This document shows, piece by piece, positions 24,037 through 38,696 of a DNA stretch of 64,000 nt. This DNA is from JAKOWB01 sp038363005 (lineage in GTDB: Bacteria; Pseudomonadota; Alphaproteobacteria; Kiloniellales; JACOMY01). The stretch spans positions 31,201-95,200 of the forward strand of contig JBBQBI010000020.1 of NCBI GenBank assembly GCA_038363005.1, in the 5' to 3' direction. The notes beneath the pieces were generated by a model. That model made no database searches and was not told the DNA's origin. It was given only the letters and a program-made list of their open reading frames with translations. How positions within the stretch are numbered: the stretch's first letter is position 1; each line of letters begins with the position of its first letter. Made by a program: the position numbers and the translations under genes.

Positions 24037-24759
24037 TCAGTTGCTCCGCAGCGCGCCCAGGATGTTGAGGATGTAGATGAACAGCGTGATGAAGGAGCCG
24101 TAGAGCGCGAAGGCACCGAAGATCGCCTTGCGCTTGGCCTGCTCGTCCCCATCAGCCGCGACGTACATGTTCTTGATCATCTGCGTCTCGTAGGCGGTGA
24201 TGGCCGAGAAGAGCAGCACCACGGCGCAGGAGATCAGCAGGCCGAAGCCCATGTCCTGCACGAAGATCATGTTCACCAGCAGCGCGATAAAGAGACCGAT
24301 GACGGCCATCGTGAAGAAGGTCGCGAAGGCCGACAGGTTGCGGTGCGTGGTGTAGCCATAGATCGACACGCCGGCGAAGGTGCCCGCGGTGATCAGGAAG
24401 GCCCGCACGATGAGCATCGGGTCCTGCTGTCCGTAGACGAAGAACATCGGTGCCAGCAGGGCGCCCCAGAGGCCGGCGTAGACCCAGAAGCAGACCTGGG
24501 CCGCGACCATGGAGCCGGTCATCATCACGCGGGGCGCGAACCAGCCCAGCGCCATAATGCCAATGAAGAACACCCAGAACATCTTGCTGACGGCTTCCAC
24601 CAGCGCGAGGTTCGAGGCAAAGGCGAAGGCGATTGCGCCGGTGAAGGCGACGCCCAGCGCCATGTAGTTATAGACGCGCAGCATGTAGTTGCGCAGCCCC
24701 ACGTCGACGTCAGCGCCGACGCGGGTCTGGGTCACTACCCTCGGATTGGGTCCAACCAT
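24037..24759 (-). CDS. Bax inhibitor-1/YccA family membrane protein
   Basis: The 240-residue protein is hydrophobic with about seven membrane segments and the family features YNYMALGVAFTGAIAFAFA near the start and TAYETQMIKNMY near residue 190. BI-1 proteins act in the inner membrane; in bacteria they behave as pH-sensitive leak or protease-adaptor proteins (YbhL/YccA). The gene is monocistronic: upstream is a 143-base gap and downstream the hairpin at 23982-24009. The first ATG is the only sensible start. Confidence 0.92.
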   Translation of the reverse strand: MVGPNPRVVTQTRVGADVDVGLRNYMLRVYNYMALGVAFTGAIAFAFASNLALVEAVSKMFWVFFIGIMALGWFAPRVMMTGSMVAAQVCFWVYAGLWGALLAPMFFVYGQQDPMLIVRAFLITAGTFAGVSIYGYTTHRNLSAFATFFTMAVIGLFIALLVNMIFVQDMGFGLLISCAVVLLFSAITAYETQMIKNMYVAADGDEQAKRKAIFGAFALYGSFITLFIYILNILGALRSN

Positions 24760-24902
24760 CGGTCTTCAGTCTCCCACCAGCTTCGTCAGGCCCACAGCCT
24801 AACCCGAGGGGATATATTGTCCAAGAATGACCGGGATTCAATAGACTCAGGCGCCAGACGCGGGGACAAAAGCCGGCGGCGGCTTTGCCGCAGCGGCGTT
24901 GC

Positions 24903-27425
24903 CTACTCGTTTCGCAGCAGTGGCGCGGCCTTGCCGCCCAGCGCCCGCCAGGTCCCGGCCAGCCCGAACAGCGTGGTCACCAGCAGCCCGGCGGCCAGGG
25001 TCCAGACCAGCGGCGGCGCCAGCAGGAAGAAGGGGGTGTTCATTACCGCCTCCAGCACCAGGGCGGCGGCCAGGCTGCCCAGGATCGCCGCCAGCAGGGC
25101 CGTGGCCAGCCCCAGCAGGGCGAATTCCAGCAGCAGGCTGCCGATCAGCAGGCGCCGGGTGGCGCCCAGCACCTTCAGCACCACCGCGTCATAGCGCCGC
25201 CGCCGTTCGCCCGCCGCCACCGCGCCGGCCAGCACCAGCAGCCCGGCCAGCACCGTGACGCCGCCGGTGCCGCCGATGGCGCCAGCCACCGCGCCCAGCA
25301 TCTCGCCGAAGCTGGCCAGGGCGTCGCGCACCCGGATCGCCGAGACGTTGGGGAAGGCGTCGGTCACCGCGCGTTCTAGCGCCGCCTCGTGCGCGGCATC
25401 GACCCGCACCGTGGCCAAGTGCGAGGCCGGCGCGGCCTCCAGCAGGCCGGGCGAGAAGATCATCACGAAGTTGATCTTCAGGTCGGCCCACTCGATCGGC
25501 CGGAAGGAGGCGATCGCCGCGGTGACGTCGCGGCCATAGACATTGACCGTAAGGGTATCGCCAAGCCGCAGGCCCAGCGCGTCGCCCACCGCCTTGTCGA
25601 GCGAGACCAGCGGCGGTCCGCTGTAGTCGGCCGGCCACCATTGCCCGGCTGACAGCGTGGTGCCCTCTGGCAGCGCCTTGGCCCAGGTCAGTCCGCGGTC
25701 GCTCTGGAACACCCAGGCGACCTCGGGCGGCAGGGACATGTCCTCCGGGCGCTGGCCGTTCACCGCGCTGATGCGGCCGCGCAGCATGGGCACGCGGGTC
25801 GCCTCGGTCACCCCGGCGAAGCCCCCGACCAGCGCGTCATAGGCCGCCGCCTGGTCGTTCTGGATATCGAGGAAATAGAAGGTCGGCGCGTTGGCCGGAA
25901 TCTCCTCCGACACCTGGCGGTCGAGGTTAGCCTGGATCAGCGCCACCGCCGCCAGCACAGTCAGGCCGAGGCCGAGCGAGACCACCACGCTGGCGGTCGG
26001 CGCGCCGGGCCGGTGCAGGTTGCCCAGCGCCAGGCGCCAGCTGGTGCGGCGCGGTCGCGGCAGGCGCCGGGCCAGCCAGATCAGCCCGGCGGCGGCCAAG
26101 CGGAAGGCCAGCAGCACGACGACCGCGGCGGCCAGGAAGCCGAGCGCGAAGAGCCGGTCGTCGGACCCCAGCACCACCAGCAGGGCGATGCCGCCGCCGA
26201 GCAACGCCAGCGCCGGCCACAGCCAGCCCGGCGCGCGCCGGCGGCGCGTCTCCAGGTGGCCGCGGAACAGCCCGGCGGCCGGCAGGCGCTGCGCCCGGGC
26301 CAGCGGCGACAGTGCGAAGAGCAGCGCCGTGGCCAGGCCCAGCGTGCCGGCGACCAGCAGCGGCAGCGGTGCCGGCGCGCCGCCCAGCGTCAGGTTCAGG
26401 CGCTCGGCCAGCAGCGGCGCCAGCAGGCTGGGCGCCAGCGCGCCGACCGCCAGGCCGATGGCGGTGCCCAGCGCCGCCAGCACCAGCACCTGCAGCAGAT
26501 AGATCCGGGTGATCAGGCCGCCGGCCGCGCCCAGGCATTTCAAGGTGGCGATGGTGTTGCGCCGGCCCTCCAGGTGCGCCCGTACCGCATTGGCGACGCC
26601 GACGCCGCCGACCAGCAGCGCGGTCAGGCCGACCAGGGTCATGAACAGCCGCACCCGCTCGACGAAGCGCGACAGCCCGGGCGCCGCCTCGTCCAGCCCG
26701 CGCACGCGCCAGCCGGCCTCGGGAAAGGCCGCATCCAGGCGCGCCTTCCAGGCGGCATAGCTCTCGCCCGCCGGCAGGTCGAGGCGCAGCTGGCGATAGA
26801 CCAGGCTGCCGGGCCCGACCAGGCCGGTGCTGGGCAGCGCCTCCAGCGCGATCAGCGCGCGCGGCCCCAGGGTGAAGGCGCGCGCCGCGCGGTCGGGCTC
26901 GTGCACCAGTGTGGCGCGGATCTGGAAGCTGCCCTCGCCCAAGGTGATGTGGTCGCCCAGCGCCAGGCCCAGGCGCGGCAGCAGGTCGGCCTCCACCACT
27001 ACGCCATAGACGCCGTCCCGCAGGCCCAGCGCCGCGGTCAGCGACAGCGGCGGCTCCATAGTCAGCAGGCCATGCAGTGGATAGGCGTCGTCCACCGCCT
27101 TCAGCTCGACCAGCCGCCGCTCGCCGGCGTCGGCGCGCGCCATGGCGCGCAGCTCGGCGGTCTGCGACAGCCGGCTGGCGTTGGCCGCCAGCCAGGCTTG
27201 TTCCGTCGCCTCTGGCGGACGGTTGAACAGCCGCAGCTCGACCTCGCCGCCAAGCAGCGCGCGCGCATCGCGGTCGAGGCCGGCCAGCAGCTCGGCCGAC
27301 ACCGTGCCGACGGTGGCCAGCGCGGCGACGCCCAGCGCCAGGCAGGCCAGGAAGACGCGGAAGCCGCGCACACCGCCGCGCAGCTCGCGCCGCATCAACC
27401 GCCAGGCCAGCGCCCAGGTGGCCAT
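24903..27425 (-). CDS. ybbP: FtsX-family ABC transporter permease (YbbP-like)
   Basis: The 840-residue protein has a membrane segment at the N-terminus, a large periplasmic domain, a first bundle of helices with an FtsX-like domain (LVGLTALLVGGVGVANAVRAHLEGRRN), a second bundle and a second FtsX-like domain (VTVLAGLLVLAGAVAAGERRRR). That matches the YbbP/LolC-like permeases with two repeated halves. With the YbbA-like ATPase, whose stop overlaps this ATG by one base, it forms an exporter-like or mechanotransmission complex of unclear substrate. TesA lies divergent from this pair, the same association as tesA-ybbA-ybbP in E. coli. Confidence 0.9.
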   Translation of the reverse strand: MATWALAWRLMRRELRGGVRGFRVFLACLALGVAALATVGTVSAELLAGLDRDARALLGGEVELRLFNRPPEATEQAWLAANASRLSQTAELRAMARADAGERRLVELKAVDDAYPLHGLLTMEPPLSLTAALGLRDGVYGVVVEADLLPRLGLALGDHITLGEGSFQIRATLVHEPDRAARAFTLGPRALIALEALPSTGLVGPGSLVYRQLRLDLPAGESYAAWKARLDAAFPEAGWRVRGLDEAAPGLSRFVERVRLFMTLVGLTALLVGGVGVANAVRAHLEGRRNTIATLKCLGAAGGLITRIYLLQVLVLAALGTAIGLAVGALAPSLLAPLLAERLNLTLGGAPAPLPLLVAGTLGLATALLFALSPLARAQRLPAAGLFRGHLETRRRRAPGWLWPALALLGGGIALLVVLGSDDRLFALGFLAAAVVVLLAFRLAAAGLIWLARRLPRPRRTSWRLALGNLHRPGAPTASVVVSLGLGLTVLAAVALIQANLDRQVSEEIPANAPTFYFLDIQNDQAAAYDALVGGFAGVTEATRVPMLRGRISAVNGQRPEDMSLPPEVAWVFQSDRGLTWAKALPEGTTLSAGQWWPADYSGPPLVSLDKAVGDALGLRLGDTLTVNVYGRDVTAAIASFRPIEWADLKINFVMIFSPGLLEAAPASHLATVRVDAAHEAALERAVTDAFPNVSAIRVRDALASFGEMLGAVAGAIGGTGGVTVLAGLLVLAGAVAAGERRRRYDAVVLKVLGATRRLLIGSLLLEFALLGLATALLAAILGSLAAALVLEAVMNTPFFLLAPPLVWTLAAGLLVTTLFGLAGTWRALGGKAAPLLRNE

Positions 27426-28102
27426 CAGGCGGCGGCCCGCTCGTCCTGCACGATACGGCCGTCCGCCATCTGCAGCCGGCGGGCGCAGCGCGCCGCCAGC
27501 GCCGGGTCATGGGTGATCAGCAGCAGCGTCTGGCCGCCCTCGCCCGCCAGGCGGAACAGCAGCTCGATGACCTGTTCGCCGGTGGCGCCGTCCAGGTTGC
27601 CAGTCGGCTCATCCGCCAGCAGCAGCTTGGGCTGCGCCACCAGGGCGCGGGCCAGCGCGGTGCGCTGCTGCTCGCCGCCCGACAGCTGGCCGGGGTAGTG
27701 CGTCAGGCGATGGCCCAGGCCGACGGACTCCAGCGCCTCGGCGGCGCGCGCGAAGGCATCGCGGCGGCCGGCCAACTCCAGCGGCACGGCGACGTTTTCC
27801 TGCGCCGTCATGGTGGGCACCAGGTGGAAATCCTGGAACACGATGCCGATGGAATCGCGGCGCAGTGTTGCCAGCGCATCCTCGCCCCGGCCGGCGAAAT
27901 CGACGCCGGCGACGCGGACCTTGCCGCCGGTGGCCTGCTCCAGTCCGGCCAGGATCATCAGCAGCGAGGTCTTGCCGGATCCCGAAGGCCCAACCAGCGC
28001 GACGCTTTCACCGGCGCCGACCGTCAGGTCAATGCCGCGCAGGATGGCGACCGGCCCGGCCAGGGACGGCAGCGTCAGCTCGACGCCGGACAATTCGATC
28101 AT
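27425..28102 (-). CDS. ybbA: ABC transporter ATP-binding protein (YbbA/LolD-like)
   Basis: About 225 residues with Walker A GPSGSGKTS, signature LSGGEQQRTALARAL, Walker B LLLADEPTGNLD and a final switch histidine in LLITHDPALAARC. This is the LolD/MacB branch that works with FtsX-type permeases. The ATG at 28102 begins the family sequence IELSGVELTLPS; upstream in-frame sequence has no similarity to it. It is translationally coupled to the permease (TGATG overlap) and divergent from tesA. No clear ribosome site precedes the ATG. Confidence 0.93.
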   Translation of the reverse strand: MIELSGVELTLPSLAGPVAILRGIDLTVGAGESVALVGPSGSGKTSLLMILAGLEQATGGKVRVAGVDFAGRGEDALATLRRDSIGIVFQDFHLVPTMTAQENVAVPLELAGRRDAFARAAEALESVGLGHRLTHYPGQLSGGEQQRTALARALVAQPKLLLADEPTGNLDGATGEQVIELLFRLAGEGGQTLLLITHDPALAARCARRLQMADGRIVQDERAAA

Positions 28103-28307
28103 GCGGGGGGCTATCCATTGGGATGGGCGACCCCTGGAATATGGGCCGCGCAGGCGGCGGATCAACGGCGGCGCCGCGCGTGGCCGAGACGGCGAGGCAA
28201 CGCGGCAGGGGGTTTCTCCAGCGTGTCCCCTTGATTGCGCAAAGTGGCCACGGCACCCGCGTCCCGCAACGCTTGGGCTTGATCGCCCCGGCTGCCGGGC
28301 GCATGTC

Positions 28308-28964
28308 ATGGGCATGACGTTCGCGCTTTCCCGCCGTGGCCTGCTGTTTGCCGCCGCTGCCCTTGCCCTCTTGCCCCGTGCCGCACAGGCCGCGCCGGTC
28401 CGGCTGCTGGGCTACGGCGATTCGCTGATGGCGGGCTACGGCTTGGGGCCAAAGGACGCGCTGCCGGCGCAGCTCGAGGCGGCGCTGCAAGCCGCCGGGC
28501 GCGCGGTGACGGTGATCAACGGTGGCGTCTCGGGCGACACCGCGGCGGCCGGCCTGGCGCGCGCCGACTGGACGCTGGCGGAGAAGCCCGACGCGGTCTT
28601 CCTCTGCCTCGGCGCCAACGATTTCCTGCGCGGGCTGGACCCCACCGAGACCGAGGCCAACCTGCGCGCGCTGATGCAGGCCTTCGCCGACCGCAAGCTG
28701 CCGGTCCTGCTGGCCGGCATGCTGGCACCGCAGAACCTGGGCGCCGACTATGCGCAGGCGTTCGACGGCATCTTCCCGCGCCTGGCGCAGGAATTCGACG
28801 CCGTCTACTACCCCTTCCTGCTCGACGGCGTGGCGCTGGATCCGGCGCTGAACCAGGGCGACGGAATTCATCCCAACGCCGCCGGGGTCGCGGTCATCGT
28901 CGAGCGCATCTTGCCGTCGGTCGAGACGCTGCTCGACCGCGTCCAGGCGCCGGCGAGCCAGTAG
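28308..28964 (+). CDS. tesA: Periplasmic GDSL arylesterase/thioesterase TesA
   Basis: The SGNH hydrolase has about 218 residues, with nucleophile Ser39 in YGDSLMAG, block II glycine in GGVSGDT, block III GANDF, and the catalytic DxxH at D185/H188 (GDGIHPN). The N-terminus MGMTFALSRRGLLFAAAALA followed by RAAQA is a signal peptide with a twin-arginine-like SRRGLLF core. The enzyme hydrolyses acyl-CoA thioesters, lysophospholipids and aryl esters in the periplasm. ATGs at 28308 and 28314 are both possible. Divergent ybbA-ybbP supports the name. Confidence 0.92.
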   Translation: MGMTFALSRRGLLFAAAALALLPRAAQAAPVRLLGYGDSLMAGYGLGPKDALPAQLEAALQAAGRAVTVINGGVSGDTAAAGLARADWTLAEKPDAVFLCLGANDFLRGLDPTETEANLRALMQAFADRKLPVLLAGMLAPQNLGADYAQAFDGIFPRLAQEFDAVYYPFLLDGVALDPALNQGDGIHPNAAGVAVIVERILPSVETLLDRVQAPASQ

Positions 28965-28981
28965 GGCGGAAGGAGGCAGCC

Positions 28982-30106
28982 ATGAGCCAGGTTGGCGAAG
29001 CGAGCTTCCGGGCCGGCTATGCCGCCGGCGGCGACTGGCAGACGGCCTTTTCGGCCGCGCTGGCCGACGCCTGGCCGCTGCCCCAGGGCGCCAACCTGGG
29101 CTTCGTCTATGCCACCGACTACTACGCCTCGCACTTCGGCGAGATCGTCGAGCGGCTGCGCGCCGAGACCGGCATCCAGGACTGGAGCGGCACCGTCGGC
29201 CTGGGCATCGCCACGCCGGAGGGCGAGGTCTTCGACCGCCCGGCGCTGGCCATCATGGCCGGGCGCTTCCCGGCGGATTCCTATCGGCTGTTCGGCCCGG
29301 TGAGCCAGAGCGCCGAGCTGGGCGCGCTAGCGCCCGACTGGCTGGCCGCGCAGCTCGGCACCGTGGCGCTGCTGCAGGGCGATCCGCGTACGCCGGAGCT
29401 GGAGACCCTGATCGGCGACCTCTGCGAGGCTGCCAAGACCTTCCCGCTGGGCGGCCTGACCGCCTCGCGTGCTGGCCCGGCCTCGGCCATCGGCGGGCGC
29501 GCCGGTGGCCTGTCGGGTGTGCTGTTCGGCGCCGCCGTGCCGATCGTCAGCGGCCTGTCGCAGGGCTGCGCGCCGCTGGGCCCGGCGATGAGCATCACCG
29601 CCGCCGACGGCAACGTGATCTCCGCCATCGATGGCCGCCCGGCGGCCGAGGTGCTGATCGAGGCGGTCGACCGCCACTTCGGCGGCCGCCTGTCGGAGGC
29701 CTGGGGCCACGTGCATCCTGCCTTCCCGGTGCCGGGGCGCGACCGCGACGACTACCTGGTGCGCAACTTCGTCGGGCTGGACGCCGACAAGGGCCTGGTG
29801 GCGGTGAGCGACCTGGTGGAGCCGGGGCAGAAGATCCTGTTCTGCCGCCGCGACCAGCAGGGCGCCCGGCAGGACCTCGACCGCATGCTGGCCGACGTGG
29901 CGCGCCGCGCCGAGGGTCGCGCCAAGGCCGGGCTCTATTTCTCCTGCGTGGCGCGCGGGCCCAATCTCTTCGGACCCGACGGCGCCGAGATGCGGCAGAT
30001 CCGCCAGACGCTGGGCGAGATTCCGCTGATTGGCTTCTATGCCGGTGGCGAGATCAGCGGCGACCGCCTCTATGGCTACACCGGCGTGCTGGCGCTCTTC
30101 GTCTAG
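28982..30106 (+). CDS. FIST N and C domain sensory protein
   Basis: The 374-residue protein has an N-terminal FIST domain (GANLGFVYATDYYASHFGEIVERL) and a C-terminal FIST_C region with GLYFSCVARGPNLFG and IPLIGFYAGGEISG. FIST proteins are soluble ligand sensors, suggested to bind amino acids or similar, and often sit next to signalling genes. It is 17 bases after tesA. It converges on the ODP-type MBL gene with stop codons overlapping in CTAG. No output domain is fused to it. Confidence 0.9.
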   Translation: MSQVGEASFRAGYAAGGDWQTAFSAALADAWPLPQGANLGFVYATDYYASHFGEIVERLRAETGIQDWSGTVGLGIATPEGEVFDRPALAIMAGRFPADSYRLFGPVSQSAELGALAPDWLAAQLGTVALLQGDPRTPELETLIGDLCEAAKTFPLGGLTASRAGPASAIGGRAGGLSGVLFGAAVPIVSGLSQGCAPLGPAMSITAADGNVISAIDGRPAAEVLIEAVDRHFGGRLSEAWGHVHPAFPVPGRDRDDYLVRNFVGLDADKGLVAVSDLVEPGQKILFCRRDQQGARQDLDRMLADVARRAEGRAKAGLYFSCVARGPNLFGPDGAEMRQIRQTLGEIPLIGFYAGGEISGDRLYGYTGVLALFV

Positions 30107-30828
30107 GCCGCCGCCTTGACGCGCGCGTCGTAGAAGTCGGCAAGCGCACCCAGCGCCGCGCCGCCATCGCCGGCGAAGGACGCGCCGTGCATCAGCGCCA
30201 GAGTGCTGGGCGCCAGCGCGGCGAGCCTGCGGATGGTCGGCGCGGTGACGACGGTCAGCGCGGTGGCACGAAAGGCTTCCTCGGCCGCCGCCGCCGGGCC
30301 GACGATGTCGCTCTCCACCAGCGCCGCACCCTGCCCCAGATGGGTGAAGAGGTCGCCGCAGAGCAGTGTGCCAGCGCTTTCCTCGAAGATCACGCCGGCC
30401 TCCCAGCCGTGCGGAACGTGCGGCGTGTCGCACCAGCGGACGCGCTTGCCGCCGATATCCAGGACCTCGCCGTCATTCAGCGGCCGCGGCGGCCGGTCAG
30501 CCAGGTCGTTCAGCGAGACCATGCAGGCGGTCTGGCCGTGCAGCACCTGCGCCTGCGGCGCCGCCGCCAGCCAGAGATTCATGGCGCCGCATTCGTCGGC
30601 CTCGACGTGGCCGAAGGAGATCCAGCGCAGCTGCTCCAGCGGCAGCACCCGCGCCACCGCGGCGGAAACCAACGGGAACATCCCGCGCGGACCGCAGTGG
30701 AACAGCAGCGGCTCCTCGGCCAGCAGCAGGAACTGGTTGAAGGTGAAGCCGGCCGGCGGCGCGATCTGCGGCACGAAGGTGGAGAAACGGAAGAGACCCG
30801 GGGCGATCTCGTCGGTTCTGGTGTCCAT
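30103..30828 (-). CDS. MBL-fold protein, oxygen-binding di-iron (ODP-like) type
   Basis: About 241 residues. The metal motif reads H74-x-E76-x-D78-E79 (GHVEADECG) where flavodiiron proteins have HxExDH. Later ligands are the histidine of DTPHVPHGWE, the aspartate of LLCGDLFTH and the histidine of ALMHGASF. This is the ODP branch of the MBL fold, found in flavodiiron oxygen reductases and chemotaxis oxygen sensors. Here it has no flavodoxin domain. The last ligand of the first motif is Glu instead of His. It follows a TauD-like gene by 56 bases. Role unknown; oxygen or NO sensing or reduction is possible. Confidence 0.75.
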   Translation of the reverse strand: MDTRTDEIAPGLFRFSTFVPQIAPPAGFTFNQFLLLAEEPLLFHCGPRGMFPLVSAAVARVLPLEQLRWISFGHVEADECGAMNLWLAAAPQAQVLHGQTACMVSLNDLADRPPRPLNDGEVLDIGGKRVRWCDTPHVPHGWEAGVIFEESAGTLLCGDLFTHLGQGAALVESDIVGPAAAAEEAFRATALTVVTAPTIRRLAALAPSTLALMHGASFAGDGGAALGALADFYDARVKAAA

Positions 30829-30884
30829 CGGCAGGACTCCTCGCTGAGCGAAAGCCCCTCTCTCATCGGGAGGGAGGAAAGGGC

Positions 30885-31748
30885 CTACTGCAGCCCCGCC
30901 GGGCGTTCGCCGGCCACCGTGGTCCGGTGCAGCAGACGGCGGCTGCCGTCGTAGTCGTTGATCGCCAGGTGCATGAGGCAGCGGTTGTCCCACACCGCCA
31001 GCGTGCCCTCGCTCCAGCGCAGGCGGCAGGTAAACTCCGGCTTGACGGCATGGGCATAGAGGAAGTTGAGGATCGGCTTCGACTCCTCCTCGGTCATGCC
31101 ATCGAAGCGCTGGGTGTAGACCGGGTTGACGAAGAGCGCCCGGCGCCCGGTCCAGGGATGCACCCGCACCACCGGATGCCGGATCTCGCGGTCGGCGGTG
31201 GGGTCGTCGCGCACCATCTTGATCGACTTGCTGACGCCGATGGCATTGGCGCCAGGACCGCGGGTGCCGTGCGGCCAGCCGGTCTGAATTGCCACCAGCG
31301 GATCGAGCAGCCGGCGCATGGCATCGGACAGCGCCTCGTAGGCCAGGTACTGGCTGGCCCACAGCGTATCGCCGCCGAGCGCCGGCAGCTCCTTGGCATA
31401 GAGCAAGGTCAGGCTGGGCGGCTCGTCGAGGAAGGAGAAGTCGCTGTGCCAGGTGCCGCCGAAGGTGCCGATCTTCTTCTCCTCGGCCTCCTTCAGCACG
31501 GCGATGATGTCGGGGTGCTCCTCCATGTGCTTGACGTAGGGCACGCGCAGGATGGGGCCGAACTTCCGCGTCACCGCCACCTGCTGCTCGGGCGTGAAGT
31601 CCTGTTCGCGGAAGAACAGCACGGCGTGCTGCGCCAGCGCCTGCTGCACGCGGCCCATGGTCTCCGGCGTCGCCGCCTTGAGGTCGAGGCCGAAGACCTC
31701 GGCGCCGCAAGCCGGCGCCAGGGGGCGGATGTCGAGGTCGTTCTTCAC
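30885..31748 (-). CDS. TauD/TfdA-family 2-oxoglutarate dioxygenase
   Basis: About 287 residues. The Fe(II) triad H101-x-D103 is in TWHSDFSF and the distal histidine in CLMHLAINDY, followed by the 2-oxoglutarate arginine in LLHRTTVAG. These dioxygenases couple 2-oxoglutarate decarboxylation to hydroxylation of sulfonates, herbicides or carnitine-like compounds. The GTG start at 31748 has GGAG eight bases upstream and overlaps the stop of the pterin dehydratase gene (GTGA). That start gives the family-like N-terminus LDIRPLAPACGAEVFGLDL. Substrate unknown. Confidence 0.9.
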   Translation of the reverse strand: MKNDLDIRPLAPACGAEVFGLDLKAATPETMGRVQQALAQHAVLFFREQDFTPEQQVAVTRKFGPILRVPYVKHMEEHPDIIAVLKEAEEKKIGTFGGTWHSDFSFLDEPPSLTLLYAKELPALGGDTLWASQYLAYEALSDAMRRLLDPLVAIQTGWPHGTRGPGANAIGVSKSIKMVRDDPTADREIRHPVVRVHPWTGRRALFVNPVYTQRFDGMTEEESKPILNFLYAHAVKPEFTCRLRWSEGTLAVWDNRCLMHLAINDYDGSRRLLHRTTVAGERPAGLQ

Positions 31749-32047
31749 GCGGGAATCTCCTTGGCGTAGCTCTCGATGCGCTTGGCCAGCTTGACGTCGC
31801 GCTCGCTCAGGCCATCGCAGTCGTGTGTCGACAGGGTGATCTCCACCCGGTTGTAGACGTTGAACCACTCGGGGTGGTGATCCAGCTTCTCGGCCGCCAG
31901 CGCCACCCGGTTCATGAAGCCCCAGGCCTGGCTGAAGGATTTGAACTTGAAGGCCTTGTGGATGGCGTCGCGGCCCTCGACCGGCTGCCAGCCGGCGAGT
32001 TCGGCCAGCGCCGCCCGGCGCGCTTCGGCTGTCAGCTTCTCGATCAT
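31745..32047 (-). CDS. phhB: 4a-hydroxytetrahydrobiopterin dehydratase (pterin-4a-carbinolamine dehydratase)
   Basis: A 100-residue protein with the family signature EKLDHHPEWFNVYNRVEITL, containing the active-site histidines, and ending DVKLAKRIESYAKEI. It dehydrates 4a-hydroxytetrahydrobiopterin, normally recycling the cofactor of phenylalanine hydroxylase. That partner gene is not in the window. ATG at 32047 is preceded by GGGAGACGCCG. It is translationally coupled to the TauD-like gene through a GTGA overlap, so the pterin and the dioxygenase may be expressed together. Longer in-frame upstream sequence has no similarity to the family. Confidence 0.95.
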   Translation of the reverse strand: MIEKLTAEARRAALAELAGWQPVEGRDAIHKAFKFKSFSQAWGFMNRVALAAEKLDHHPEWFNVYNRVEITLSTHDCDGLSERDVKLAKRIESYAKEIPA

Positions 32048-32122
32048 CGGCGTCTCCCGCTTGCCTGCGGGGCAGACTGCGGGGGACTTGGCGAGAGGGT
32101 CAAGGCTGACTAGGTTCCGCGC

Positions 32123-32542
32123 ATGGCAACCCTGCTGAAAACCGACCGTCACGGCACCCCGCCAACCCTGGCCGACATCGAGCAACTGGCCGATGCCGCC
32201 TTCCTGGCCCTGCCGGACAGCCTGAAGATCTTCGCCCGCGAAGTGGTGCTTCACGTCGACGACTTCGCCGACGACGAGACCCTGACCGAGATGGAGTGCG
32301 AAAGCCCCTTCGACCTGATGGGGCTCTACCGCGGCGTGGCGCTGAACGAGAAGAGCCACTTCGGGCAGGAGACCGACGTCGACCACATCTACCTCTACCG
32401 CCGCCCGCTGCTCGACTACTGGTGCGAGACCGGCGAGGACCTCTCGTGGCTGGTGCGCCACGTGATGATCCACGAGATCGGCCACCACTTCGGCTTCTCC
32501 GACGAGGACATGGAGCGGCTGGAGGAACAGCCGGGGGCCTAG
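32123..32542 (+). CDS. Minimal zincin-like metallopeptidase
   Basis: A 139-residue protein with the zinc motif HEIGHH at residues 117-122 (H117, E118, H121) and a preceding acidic segment typical of the PF06262/zincin_1 family. Members are small, soluble, single-domain zincins of unknown substrate. The gene is isolated, divergent from the pterin dehydratase gene (75-base gap) and convergent with the glycerol operon, separated from it by the hairpin at 32567-32592. Confidence 0.88.
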   Translation: MATLLKTDRHGTPPTLADIEQLADAAFLALPDSLKIFAREVVLHVDDFADDETLTEMECESPFDLMGLYRGVALNEKSHFGQETDVDHIYLYRRPLLDYWCETGEDLSWLVRHVMIHEIGHHFGFSDEDMERLEEQPGA

Positions 32543-32566
32543 CGTCCCGCCCGAGCGCAAAGAAAA

Positions 32567-32592
32567 GGGCCGGCGCCTTTCGGCACCGGCCC
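32567..32592. terminator. Hairpin terminator downstream of the glycerol operon
   Basis: An 11-bp stem with one mismatch (GGGCCGGCGCC / GGCACCGGCCC) and loop TTTC. On the minus strand it is followed by TTTTCTTTGC, the T-rich tail that would end the glp operon. It may also stop readthrough of the zincin gene. Confidence 0.8.
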
Positions 32593-32619
32593 AGTCGCAA
32601 GGGAGACGCTACAGCTAAC

Positions 32620-34344
<1,725 letters not shown>

Positions 34345-34454
34345 TGTCGGTTTCCTCCCAGTTTCTCGTTGCAGCCAAACTCAACTGAACTCAACTCACG
34401 TCACGCTTGGGTCCTGATACCGCCCTCGCCGCGGCCGGACCGACCCTTCCCCCG

Positions 34455-34736
34455 CTAGACGAAGCGGAAAACTGCCAGCGCCCAGACGAGGGAGATGGCA
34501 AGGGCCCACCACAGGTCCGAGCCGACGAGCCCGAGCCAGGCGAGGTTGATAAAGGCGGCCGACAGCAGCGACAGGAACAGCCGGTCGCCGCGGGTGGTTT
34601 CGAAGCGCAGGATGCCGATGCGCGGCCCGCCGCCGGGGCGGCGGATTTCCCACACCGTCATGCCCACCAGCAGCAGGAAGATGATCGCGAAGAAGGCGGC
34701 GGTCGGCCAGGTCCAGGCCATCCAGGAGAGATCCAT
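34455..34736 (-). CDS. glpU: Small membrane protein of the glycerol transporter (DUF2160, GlpU)
   Basis: A 93-residue protein with about three membrane segments: WPTAAFFAIIFLLLVGMTVW, LFLSLLSAAFINLAWLGLV and LWWALAISLVWALAVF. DUF2160 proteins lie beside glycerol ABC transporter genes and are named GlpU there. Function is not known; it may be an accessory subunit of the permease. It sits 18 bases after glpQ and before glpV in the same operon. Confidence 0.9.
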   Translation of the reverse strand: MDLSWMAWTWPTAAFFAIIFLLLVGMTVWEIRRPGGGPRIGILRFETTRGDRLFLSLLSAAFINLAWLGLVGSDLWWALAISLVWALAVFRFV

Positions 34737-34754
34737 GCGCCAGCCCTCCCTTGC

Positions 34755-37590
<2,836 letters not shown>

Positions 37591-37607
37591 GCGACTGTCC
37601 TCCCTCC

Positions 37608-38684
<1,077 letters not shown>

Positions 38685-38696
38685 GCCGGTCCCCCC

